64,000 nt of DNA from CAVQBJ01 sp963710725 (GTDB taxonomy: Bacteria > Actinomycetota > Thermoleophilia > Solirubrobacterales > Solirubrobacteraceae), in the NCBI GenBank assembly GCA_963710725.1, contig CAVQBJ010000006.1, forward strand, positions 1 through 64,000, written 5' to 3'. Under the pieces are notes generated by a model. It searched no databases and was not told the DNA's origin. It saw only the letters and a program-made list of their open reading frames with translations. Of the stretch, positions 55,492-63,320 are shown piece by piece. Position 1 is the stretch's first letter; each line of letters begins with the position of its first letter. The position numbers and the translations under genes were made by a program.

Positions 55492-57227
55492 GCGACCGTC
55501 TCCAGCCTCGCCGGCGCGTGGCCCTCCGCGGTGCGCGCCCCAGCAAGCGCGACGACGTGGTCGGCGCGTTCGGTCAGGGCGGCGTCGTGGGTGATGAGCA
55601 GCGTCGTGCGGCCCGCGGCGAGCGCGACGATCGTCTCGCCCACCGCCGCCGCCGTCGCGCGGTCCAGATGGGCGGTCGGCTCGTCGAGCACGACGAGCGG
55701 GGCGTCGCGCAGGAAGGCGCGGGCGAGGCCGATGCGTTGCCCCTGGCCGGCCGAGAGCCCGCGCCCGCCCTCGCCGATCCCGGTCTCGAGGCCGTCGGGG
55801 AGCTGGCGCAGCAGGTCGTCCAGGCCGGCGGCCCGCGCCGCGGCAAGGATGCGGTCGCGGTCGGCGCCGGGGTCGGGGAGCGCGATGTTCTCGGCGATGG
55901 TGCCGCTGAACAGGCGCGTGCGCTGCGGGACCCAGGCCACCCGAGCCCGCCAGGCGTCGAGGTCGACGTCGCGCAGGTCCACGCCGTCGCAGGTCACGCG
56001 TCCGCCGGTGGGATCGGCCAGCCGCAGGGCGAGGGCCGCGACCGTGCTCTTCCCGGCGCCGCTGGGGCCGACGAGCGCGGTCGTGCGGCCCGGAGCGAGC
56101 TCGAGATCGAGGGCGGCGAGCACCGGCTCGGCGCGGTCGGGGTAGGTGAAGTCGATCGCCTCGAAGCACAGGCCCGCCGCGGCCGGGTCAGGTGCGCATG
56201 CGTGTGTGCGTGCGGCGTCGACCAGCGCGGGCGGCGCGTCGAGCACCGCGAAGATCCGCTCGGCGGCGGCGAGCCCGTCGGCGCTGGCGTGGAACTGCTG
56301 GCCGACGCCCCGCAGCGGGCCGTAGAGCTCGGGGGCGAGCAGCAGCACGGTGAGGCCGGCCTGCAGGCCGAGGTGGCCCCCGTCGAGCTGCACGCCGATC
56401 GTGGCCGCCACGAGCCCCGTGCCGACCATCGCGCAGAGCTCGAGCACGAGCGCGGACAGGAAGGCCACGCGCAGGGTCCCCATCGTCTCGGCCCGGTAGC
56501 GCTCCGAGACGCGCTCGATCGTCTCCGCCTGAGCGGTCTCGCGGCGGTACGCGCGCAGGGTCACGAGCCCGCGCACGACATCGAGAAAGTGGCCGCTCAG
56601 CAGGGACAGCGCGCGCCAGCGGGCGCGGGCGCGAGCCTTCGCTCCGGTGCCGACGAGGATCATGAAGACGATGAGGATCGGGATCGTGACGGCGAGCACG
56701 ATCGCGGCGGCGAGGTCGAGCGGCACGATCCAGACGAGGATCGCCACGGGAACGACGGTGGCCAGCACGAGCTGGGGCAGGTAGCCGGCGAAGTAGGCCT
56801 CGAGCGCGTCGACGCCCTGGACGGCAGCGGCGGCGAGCTCGCCGGTGCGGTCCTCGGCGCGCCGCACGGGTGATCGCACGAGCAGCTGCCTGGCCAGACG
56901 ACCACGCAGCTCGGACATCACGCGCGTCGCGCCGATGAGCCCGGACGTCTCGAAGGCGCCGGTCAGCAGCGCTCGCAGCAGCACCACGACGACGAGCGCG
57001 GCGATCGAGCCCTCGAGGCCCGCGAGCGCGGTGTGATGCTCGGCCGAGCTGGCAATCACGTGCGCGAGCAGCGCCGCCTGCGCGACCACGACGGCCGCCA
57101 TCCCGACGCCGAGCACCGATGCGAGGCGCAGCTGCGAGCGCGCGGCGCCGCTCTCGCGCATCACGCGCCGGTCGATGCGCGCGGCGCGCTCGGCGCCCCC
57201 GGCGCGCTGCGAGCGCGAGGCGCGCAC
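55488..57227 (-). CDS. cydD: Thiol-exporting ABC transporter subunit CydD
   Basis: A 579-residue half-transporter and partner of CydC. The membrane domain (~20-330) has RGRLARQLLVRSPVRRAEDRTGELAA and ALEAYFAGYLPQLVLATVVP, the usual CydD wording. The ATPase has GPSGAGKST, signature LSAGQGQRIGLARAFL (SAGQ instead of SGGQ) and Walker B LVVLDEPTAHLD. GTG 57227 begins 2 bp after the cydB stop; ATG choices further in would cut the first helix. Confidence 0.9.
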   Translation of the reverse strand: MRASRSQRAGGAERAARIDRRVMRESGAARSQLRLASVLGVGMAAVVVAQAALLAHVIASSAEHHTALAGLEGSIAALVVVVLLRALLTGAFETSGLIGATRVMSELRGRLARQLLVRSPVRRAEDRTGELAAAAVQGVDALEAYFAGYLPQLVLATVVPVAILVWIVPLDLAAAIVLAVTIPILIVFMILVGTGAKARARARWRALSLLSGHFLDVVRGLVTLRAYRRETAQAETIERVSERYRAETMGTLRVAFLSALVLELCAMVGTGLVAATIGVQLDGGHLGLQAGLTVLLLAPELYGPLRGVGQQFHASADGLAAAERIFAVLDAPPALVDAARTHACAPDPAAAGLCFEAIDFTYPDRAEPVLAALDLELAPGRTTALVGPSGAGKSTVAALALRLADPTGGRVTCDGVDLRDVDLDAWRARVAWVPQRTRLFSGTIAENIALPDPGADRDRILAAARAAGLDDLLRQLPDGLETGIGEGGRGLSAGQGQRIGLARAFLRDAPLVVLDEPTAHLDRATAAAVGETIVALAAGRTTLLITHDAALTERADHVVALAGARTAEGHAPARLETVA

Positions 57228-57229
57228 GC

Positions 57230-58345
57230 CTACACCGGTGCCGGGGGTGCGTGTGTTCCGGGGCCGTCGCTCGACGGCGGGCCACCGAGCTTCTGCTCGA
57301 TCACGGCGATCGGGGTCGGCGTGCCCTCGCCCGCGAAGTCCTCGCGCCCGAGGCGGTGGCGGAAGACCCAGTACGTCCAGGCGGTGTAGGTGAGCACGAG
57401 CGGGACACCGAAGATCGCAACGACGGTCATCACGGTCAGCGTGTAGTGCGTCGAGGAGGCGGCCACGAGCGTCAGATCGTACGCCGAGCTCGTCGTCGAG
57501 GGCAACGCATTGGGGAACAGGTCGATGAACAGGCTGAAAAAGAGCAGCGCGATCGCGACAGCGCTCAGCGAGAACGCCGCGGCGTCGCGCTCGCGGGCCA
57601 CCTGCAAGGACGCGCCGGCGGCGCAGGCCACGGCGGCGATCGCCACGATCTGCGCGGCCCACTTGACGCCGCCGCTCGACTGGTCCGACGCCGTCCAGAT
57701 GAGGAAGCCAGCCATCAGCACGGCCCCCACCGGGGCGACCCGGCGCGCGATGCGGCGGGCGCGCTCGACGAGCTCGCCGCGCGTGCGCAGCGTCAGGAAC
57801 ATCGCGCCGTGCGCCGTGAACAGGGTCAGGGTGACGAGTCCGCCGAGCAGCGCGTAGGGATGCAGCAGATCGAAGATCGTCGCGGTGACGTTGTGGGCGG
57901 GGCCCATCGCGACGCCGTGGATGATGTTCGCCCAGCCGACGCCCCAGAGCAGCGCCGCCGCGCCCGAGCTGATGATCGTCGCCCACTCCCAGGTGGCGCG
58001 CCAGCGCGGGGAGTCGTCCTTCCCCCAGAACTCGAAGGAGACGCCGCGCACGATGAGCGCGATCAGGATCAGCAGCAGGGCCAGGTAGAAACCGGAGAAG
58101 AGGCTTGCGTACCAGCCGGGGAAGGCGGCGAACGTGGCGCCGCCGGCGGTGAGCAGCCAGACCTCGTTACCGTCCCAGACCGGGCCGATCGTGTGGATCA
58201 CGGCGCGCTTCTCGGGTTGGTCGTGGCCGACCGCGCGCAGCAGGATGCCGACGCCGAAGTCGAAGCCCTCGAGGACGAAGTACCCGATCCACAGGACGCC
58301 GATCAGGCCGAACCACAGGGTCTGGAGGAAGCTTGGTTCGTGCAT
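57230..58345 (-). CDS. cydB: Cytochrome bd oxidase subunit II
   Basis: A 371-residue membrane protein with eight or nine helices. It has LWFGLIGVLWIGYFVLEGFD, FGVGILLRAVG, EKRAVIHTIGPVWDGNEVWL and FSGFYLALLLILIALIVRGV, all conserved in CydB. It pairs with CydA to form the high-affinity quinol oxidase that works at low oxygen. ATG 58345 is next to the cydA stop (58347), a very tight junction. The C-terminus has a short soluble Pro-rich tail. Confidence 0.95.
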   Translation of the reverse strand: MHEPSFLQTLWFGLIGVLWIGYFVLEGFDFGVGILLRAVGHDQPEKRAVIHTIGPVWDGNEVWLLTAGGATFAAFPGWYASLFSGFYLALLLILIALIVRGVSFEFWGKDDSPRWRATWEWATIISSGAAALLWGVGWANIIHGVAMGPAHNVTATIFDLLHPYALLGGLVTLTLFTAHGAMFLTLRTRGELVERARRIARRVAPVGAVLMAGFLIWTASDQSSGGVKWAAQIVAIAAVACAAGASLQVARERDAAAFSLSAVAIALLFFSLFIDLFPNALPSTTSSAYDLTLVAASSTHYTLTVMTVVAIFGVPLVLTYTAWTYWVFRHRLGREDFAGEGTPTPIAVIEQKLGGPPSSDGPGTHAPPAPV

Positions 58346-58346
58346 G

Positions 58347-59801
58347 TCAGTAGGCCATCACGAGGTCGTTCTCGAGCGACCGCGCCTCGCCGGCCGCAGG
58401 ACCGCCGGCCGGCCCCGGAGGCTCCTCGGGACCATGCTGGACCTCGCGGGCCATGAGGCGCGCGCCGACCGCGATGAGGATCACGTAGACCACGATGTAG
58501 GCGGTCAGCGAGATGACGATCTCGGTCAGCGAGACATTGGGCGAGCGCGCGTCGCTCGTCTTGAGCAGCCCGTAGACCACCCAGGGCTGGCGGCCCATCT
58601 CGGTGAAGATCCAGCCGCTCCAGTTGGCGACGATGGGCAGAAAGATGCCGACGATCGCGAGGCGGTTGAACCACCTCGTGCGCTCGAGCGCCTGCTTGCG
58701 CATCAGCCACAGACCAGCGAGCGCGATGAACAGCATCAGCATGCCGGCGCCGATCATCGCCCGGAAGGTCCAGTAGGTCACGCCGAGGATCGGGATGTAG
58801 TCACCCGGCCCGTACTTGGCGACCTCCGCGGCCTGCACGTTGAGCACGCCGGGCAGCGACCCGTTCCAGTGCAGCGTCGCGATGAGCGACTCCAGGTGGG
58901 GAATGCGGATGTCGGGCTGCAGCTTGAGCGGATGCTTCTCCAGCGGCCCCATCGCGAAGATCGACAGGCCGGCGCCGTTGGTGGTGTGCTCGAGGCCCTC
59001 GGCGGCGGCCATCTTCATCGGCTCCTGCTTGGCCATCAGGCGGGCCTGGCTGTCGCCAAACGCCATTGTGGCGAGGATCGTCACGAGCGCGATCGGCAGG
59101 ACGAGGCGCAGCGAGCGGGTGAAGAACTCGACGTTGCGCTTGCGCAGCAGGTTGAAGCCCGAGATGCCGATCACGAGCATGGCGCCGGTGGAGAGCGCGC
59201 CGAAGATCGTGTGCGGGAAGGCGAGCAGCACCGTCGAGTTGGTGAGCACGCTGAAGATGTTCGTGAGCTCCGCACGATGCGTGACGGTGTTGAGCGTGTA
59301 GCCGACCGGGTGCTGCATCCACGAGTTGGCGGCCAGGATGAAGTACGCCGATAGCACCGTCCCGAACGCCATCAGCCACACGGTGGCGAGGTGCACCTTC
59401 GCCGACAGGCGCCCCCAGCCGAAGATCCACAGGCCGAGGAACGTCGACTCCAGGAAGAAGGCCAGCAAGCCCTCCATGGCGAGCGGCGCGCCGAAGATGT
59501 CGCCGACGTAGCGCGAGTAGAGCGACCAGTTCATCCCGAACTGGAACTCCTGCACGATCCCGGTGACGACGCCGATGGCCAGCGAGATGAGCATGAACTT
59601 GCCCCAGAAGCGCGTCATGCGCAGGTAGATCTCGTTGCCCGTGCGGTAGTGCAGCGTCTGGCAGAGCGCCACGAAGCAGGCGAGGCCGATCGACATCGGC
59701 ACGAAGATGAAGTGGAACAGCGTGGTGACGCCGAACTGCGTGCGGGCGAAGTCGAGTGTGTTCACGGCGGCAATATTGGTGGCGGGTCGGGAGAGCGCCA
59801 T
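58347..59801 (-). CDS. cydA: Cytochrome bd oxidase subunit I
   Basis: A 484-residue membrane protein that binds haems b558, b595 and d. It has FARTQFGVTTLFHFIFVPMS with the haem-595/d His region, and THRAELTNIFSV with the b558 His. SGWIFTEMGRQPWVVYG carries the b558 Met and the GRQPW sequence, and LEGLLAFFLES carries acidic proton-path residues. The C-terminal loop is short, as in actinobacterial forms. Start ATG 59801; GTG 59765 (VNTLDFARTQFG) is an alternative. A perfect 18-bp palindrome lies 12 bp upstream. Confidence 0.95.
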   Translation of the reverse strand: MALSRPATNIAAVNTLDFARTQFGVTTLFHFIFVPMSIGLACFVALCQTLHYRTGNEIYLRMTRFWGKFMLISLAIGVVTGIVQEFQFGMNWSLYSRYVGDIFGAPLAMEGLLAFFLESTFLGLWIFGWGRLSAKVHLATVWLMAFGTVLSAYFILAANSWMQHPVGYTLNTVTHRAELTNIFSVLTNSTVLLAFPHTIFGALSTGAMLVIGISGFNLLRKRNVEFFTRSLRLVLPIALVTILATMAFGDSQARLMAKQEPMKMAAAEGLEHTTNGAGLSIFAMGPLEKHPLKLQPDIRIPHLESLIATLHWNGSLPGVLNVQAAEVAKYGPGDYIPILGVTYWTFRAMIGAGMLMLFIALAGLWLMRKQALERTRWFNRLAIVGIFLPIVANWSGWIFTEMGRQPWVVYGLLKTSDARSPNVSLTEIVISLTAYIVVYVILIAVGARLMAREVQHGPEEPPGPAGGPAAGEARSLENDLVMAY

Positions 59802-59812
59802 CGCCGGTTCGC

Positions 59813-59830
59813 CGCCGCAAGATTGCGGCG
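59813..59830. promoter_or_regulatory. 18-bp perfect palindrome, candidate cyd operator
   Basis: CGCCGCAAGATTGCGGCG consists of 8-bp arms around GA/TC. It lies between cydA (minus) and the LOG-family gene (plus), where either promoter would be. It does not match the usual Rex box TTGTGAA-N4-TTCACAA. Confidence 0.5.
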
Positions 59831-59884
59831 AACTACGGGGCGCCCGAGACGATCGGCCGGGCCGCAGCTCTAGGCTTGCGCGGC

Positions 59885-60643
59885 GTGTCCTCGCCCGGTC
59901 TCGACCCGCCTGCGCCTCCGCAGACCTTTGACGAAGAGCTCCTGTTGTGGCTCGGCGACGAGCCGCCCGGGGTGCGCGCGGCCGACGCCGAGCGCATCCG
60001 CGATATCGCCGCCGAGTTCGCTCGCGGGTTCGACGCGCTCGCGCGCGTGCGCCGCGCCGTGACCGTGTTCGGCTCGGCGCGCACGCCGGCCGATCACCCC
60101 GACTACGCGTTCGTGCGCGACGTGGCGGCAGGCCTCGGCCGCGGCGGCTACGCGATCATCACCGGGGGCGGTCCGGGACTCATGGAGGCGGCCAATCGCG
60201 GCGCGCGCGATGCCGGCGCGCTGTCGATCGGCTGCAACATCGAGCTGCCGCACGAGCAGCGGGCGAACCCGTATCTGGACGTCAGCCTGCGCTTCCGGCA
60301 CTTCTTCGCGCGCAAGGTGATGTTCGTGCGCTACGCGAGCGCGTTCGTGATCGCCCCCGGTGGCTTCGGGACGCTCGACGAGCTGTTCGAGGCGCTGACG
60401 CTCATCCAGACCGCGACGATCCGCCACTTCCCGGTCGTGCTGCTCGGCGGTTCCGAGTGGGACGGGCTGCTCGACTGGCTGCGCGCGCGGGCGCTCGCCG
60501 ATCGGCGGATCGGCGCGGGCGACCTCGACGGCCTGCGCGTCGTCGACGATCCGGCGCAGGTCTGCGCGATCGTCGACGAGGCACACGCGCGCCAGCGCGC
60601 CCATGGACGGCGCCAGTCCCGGCGCGGGCAGCTCGAGCGGTAG
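59885..60643 (+). CDS. LOG-family (TIGR00730) nucleotide-processing protein
   Basis: A 252-residue Rossmann protein with both family motifs, GGGPGLMEAANRGARDAG and PGGFGTLDELFEALTLIQT. The latter is the PGGxGTxxE box of LONELY-GUY cytokinin phosphoribohydrolases and lysine-decarboxylase-like proteins. TFDEELLLWLGDEPPGVRAAD at the N-terminus is a conserved lead. In bacteria such proteins cleave nucleotide 5'-monophosphates to base and ribose phosphate. GTG 59885 gives this conserved start. It is divergent from cydA and 10 bp before an ABC ATPase gene. Confidence 0.85.
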   Translation: MSSPGLDPPAPPQTFDEELLLWLGDEPPGVRAADAERIRDIAAEFARGFDALARVRRAVTVFGSARTPADHPDYAFVRDVAAGLGRGGYAIITGGGPGLMEAANRGARDAGALSIGCNIELPHEQRANPYLDVSLRFRHFFARKVMFVRYASAFVIAPGGFGTLDELFEALTLIQTATIRHFPVVLLGGSEWDGLLDWLRARALADRRIGAGDLDGLRVVDDPAQVCAIVDEAHARQRAHGRRQSRRGQLER

Positions 60644-60653
60644 GTTGCCGGCC

Positions 60654-61550
60654 GTGGCCGCGATCCGCACCGAGAACCTGACCAAGCGCTATGGCGACAC
60701 CCTCGCCCTCGACGCGCTGACGCTCCAGATCGAGCCCGGCGAGGTCTACGGCTACCTCGGGCCCAATGGCGCGGGTAAGACGACGACGATCCGGCTGCTG
60801 CTCGGCCTGCACCGCCCCAGCGACGGGCGCGCCGAGCTGTTCGGACTCGACGCCTGGCGGGAGCCGGTCACCGCGCACCGCCACGTGGCCTACGTCGCCG
60901 GCGAGCCGTTCCTGTGGCCGTCGCTGACCGCCGCCGAGACGTTCGAGTTCCTCGCGCGCGTGCGCGGCGGCACGGACGTCGCCTATCGCGACGTGCTCAC
61001 CGAGCGTTTCAAGCTCGACCTGAACAAGAAGATCCGCGCCCTGTCGAAGGGCAACCGCCAGAAGGTGCAGCTCGTGGCGGCGCTGGCGACCCGGGCGGAG
61101 CTGCTCATCCTCGATGAGCCGACGAGCGGACTGGACCCGCTGATGGAGGTGGCATTCCGCCAGTCGGTGCAGGAGGCCAAGGAGCGCGGCCAGACGATCT
61201 TCCTGTCCTCGCACATCCTCAGCGAGGTCGAGGCGCTGTGCGACCGCGTCGGCATCCTGCGCGACGGGCGGCTCGTCGATCAGGGCACACTCGCCGAGCT
61301 GCGCCATCTGAGCGCGACGACCGTCGAGGTGACGTTCGAGGGCCCCGCGCCCGAGCTGCCGCCGCTCGAGGGCGTGGACGTCGTCCGGGCCGGCCCCAGC
61401 GCCCTTCGTTGCGAGGTGAGCGGGAGCATCGGTCCGCTGATCGCCGCGCTGGGACAGCACCCGGTGGTCGCCTTGACGAGTCGCGAGCCGTCGCTCGAGG
61501 AGATCTTCCTGCACCACTACGACGGCGCCGACGGGCGCATCGGCGGGTAG
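60654..61550 (+). CDS. ABC transporter ATP-binding protein (orphan)
   Basis: A 298-residue DrrA/CcmA-type ATPase. It has Walker A GPNGAGKTTT, the signature in LSKGNRQKVQLVAALA, Walker B LLILDEPTSGLDPLM and SSHILSEVEALCDRVGIL. A C-terminal ~80 residues (VEVTFEGPAPELPPLEGVDV) form the small domain common in antibiotic- or ion-export ATPases. No membrane partner is encoded beside it; the next gene is on the other strand. GTG 60654 is the best start. Confidence 0.85.
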   Translation: MAAIRTENLTKRYGDTLALDALTLQIEPGEVYGYLGPNGAGKTTTIRLLLGLHRPSDGRAELFGLDAWREPVTAHRHVAYVAGEPFLWPSLTAAETFEFLARVRGGTDVAYRDVLTERFKLDLNKKIRALSKGNRQKVQLVAALATRAELLILDEPTSGLDPLMEVAFRQSVQEAKERGQTIFLSSHILSEVEALCDRVGILRDGRLVDQGTLAELRHLSATTVEVTFEGPAPELPPLEGVDVVRAGPSALRCEVSGSIGPLIAALGQHPVVALTSREPSLEEIFLHHYDGADGRIGG

Positions 61551-61568
61551 CCGCCGGCGCTCGCTCCG

Positions 61569-62453
61569 TCAGACCTCCGCGGCCACCGGGCTCGGCGCGA
61601 CGAGCTCGGTCTCGGCGCCGCGCGGGGTCACGACGACGGGCACCGTGGCGGCCGCGAGCACGGCGCTCGAGACGCTTCCGAGCAGCACCTGGCGCTTCGG
61701 TCCGTAGCCCCGCGAGCCGGTGACGATGAGGTCGGCCCACCCGTCCGCCTGGTCGAGCAGGCACTGCGCCGGGTCGCCGTCGAGCACGACGCCCTCGGTC
61801 GACACGGTGCTGGCCAGGCGCCGCAGCACCTGATCAAGCTCGGACTGGACGTCGCCGCGCACGGCCTGCTCGTAGCCGTCGAGCCCGACCGACCAGGAGG
61901 GAACCGCGAACGCCGACACGACCCGCACCGTCGCGCTCGACGCGCGGGCGAGCCCGGCGGCGACGCGCACGGCGGCGCGCGCCTCGTCGCTGTCGGTATA
62001 GCCGGCGACGATTCGCCGCAGCGCCTCCGGGTGCTCGTGCGCGTAGCCGCGCGGCGCGAGCGCGACGGCACCGGGCGCTCCGTGGAGCAGGCTCTGGGCG
62101 ACCGAGCCGGTCTCGATGCGGCTGGCCTGCGCCCGCTCCGGGGACCCGACGACGATCGCGCTCGCCTGCTCGCTCTCGGCGAAGGCCTGCAGGCCCTGCG
62201 CGACGGAATCGCCGCAGACCACGTGGCGCTCGGCCTCGGGGCCGATCGGCGCATCGGCGAGCGCGGCGTGGGCGTCCTTCCACAGCTTCTCGTCGCGCGC
62301 CGCGCCCTGCTCGGCTCCGGCGCGAATCCGCGGCGGACGCACGCAGACCAGGGCGAGCGGGCGACCGGCCGCGGCGGCGAGCTGACGGCTGAGCGCGAGC
62401 GCGTCGGCCGAGCCAACGGAGCCGTCGTAGGCGACGACGATGGGCGCCGTCAT
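61569..62453 (-). CDS. Tandem universal stress protein (UspA x2)
   Basis: A 294-residue protein with two Usp domains. The first starts PIVVAYDGSVGSADALALSR and has IVVGSPERAQASRIETGSVA. The second starts IVAGYTDSDEARAAVRVAAG and ends LIVTGSRGYGPKRQVLLGSV, VLAAATVPVVVTP. GSRGYG...LGSV is the ATP-binding pattern. It is convergent with the ABC gene, 18 bp apart. Confidence 0.85.
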   Translation of the reverse strand: MTAPIVVAYDGSVGSADALALSRQLAAAAGRPLALVCVRPPRIRAGAEQGAARDEKLWKDAHAALADAPIGPEAERHVVCGDSVAQGLQAFAESEQASAIVVGSPERAQASRIETGSVAQSLLHGAPGAVALAPRGYAHEHPEALRRIVAGYTDSDEARAAVRVAAGLARASSATVRVVSAFAVPSWSVGLDGYEQAVRGDVQSELDQVLRRLASTVSTEGVVLDGDPAQCLLDQADGWADLIVTGSRGYGPKRQVLLGSVSSAVLAAATVPVVVTPRGAETELVAPSPVAAEV

Positions 62454-62632
62454 GGTCAGGCCCCCCGCCTCGTTCGTGCTGTGCCCGTCTCGCGCATGCT
62501 CGTCCTCATTATCGCCTCGCCGCGGTGCGGGTGATTACGGATTCTGCGATCGGGCGCCGCCGGATGCGCCCCCCGCCCTCCCGGCGTACCGTGCCCACGA
62601 CAGCGCTGACGGGCGATCCAAAGGAGCGGAGC

Positions 62633-62671
62633 ATGACGACCACGACCGGCCTACCGACAGCATCTCGGTGA
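62633..62671 (+). CDS. 12-codon micro-ORF upstream of the oxidoreductase
   Basis: ATG 62633 lies 6 nt after AAGGAG, the best ribosome site in this leader, and encodes MTTTTGLPTASR. Its stop overlaps the GTG of the next micro-ORF. It could be a leader that couples ribosomes into the operon. There is no proof that it is translated. Confidence 0.4.
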   Translation: MTTTTGLPTASR

Positions 62672-62751
62672 ACATGGACGTCGTCGATCGCACCCGGCCG
62701 CTCGTCGCCGCCGCCGAGCGGCGGGTACCGCTGGACGCCGCGCGCCGCTGA
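62668..62751 (+). CDS. 27-codon micro-ORF coupled to porG
   Basis: GTG 62668 (or ATG 62674) overlaps the previous stop and encodes VNMDVVDRTRPLVAAAERRV followed by PLDAARR. Its TGA overlaps the ATG of the gamma subunit (TGATG). It has no cysteines, so it is not a ferredoxin (delta) subunit remnant. It may be a small peptide or a translational link. Confidence 0.4.
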   Translation: MNMDVVDRTRPLVAAAERRVPLDAARR

Positions 62752-63320
62752 TGTTCGCGGTGCGCATCCACGGCCGCGGCGGTCAGGGCGTGGTGACCGC
62801 CGTCGAGCTGCTCTCGCTCGCCGCCTTCGACGAGGGACTGGAGGCGCAGGCCTTCCCGAGCTTCGGGTCGGAGCGCATGGGCGCTCCCGTGGTCGCGTTC
62901 TGCCGCATCGACGACCGGCCGATCCGGGTGCGCGAGCCGATCTCCGAGCCCGACGCGGTCGTCGTGCAGGACGCGACGCTGCTGACGCATGTTGACGTGT
63001 TCGGCGGCCTCCAAGCCGATGGCTACGTGCTCATCAACTCCGAGCGCGGCGTCGACGAGCTCGGCCTCGCCGAGCTGCGCGAGCGCCATCGGCCCGAGCG
63101 CATCGCCACGGTCGGTGCCGCCGCGCTCGCGCGCGCCCGCACCGGGCGCCCGATCCCCAACGCCGCGCTGCTCGGGGCGCTGGCCGCGCTCACCGGGATC
63201 GTGTCCATCTCGGCGCTCACGAAGGCGATCGGCGAGCGCTTCTCCGGCGCCGCGGCGGCTGGGAACGCCGCCGCCGCCCGCGATGCCTTCGACGTCCTGC
63301 GGGAGCGCGCCCATGCGTGA
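62751..63320 (+). CDS. 2-oxoacid:ferredoxin oxidoreductase, gamma subunit
   Basis: A 189-residue protein with the gamma-subunit start VRIHGRGGQGVVTAVELLS, a core FPSFGSERMGAPVVAFCRID, and PDAVVVQDATLLTHVDVFGG. These enzymes oxidise pyruvate or other 2-oxoacids with CoA to acyl-CoA, CO2 and reduced ferredoxin. The gene overlaps the alpha gene by 8 bp. No delta (ferredoxin) gene lies between, as it does in some operons. Pyruvate cannot be told from other 2-oxoacids with this subunit. Confidence 0.9.
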   Translation: MFAVRIHGRGGQGVVTAVELLSLAAFDEGLEAQAFPSFGSERMGAPVVAFCRIDDRPIRVREPISEPDAVVVQDATLLTHVDVFGGLQADGYVLINSERGVDELGLAELRERHRPERIATVGAAALARARTGRPIPNAALLGALAALTGIVSISALTKAIGERFSGAAAAGNAAAARDAFDVLRERAHA

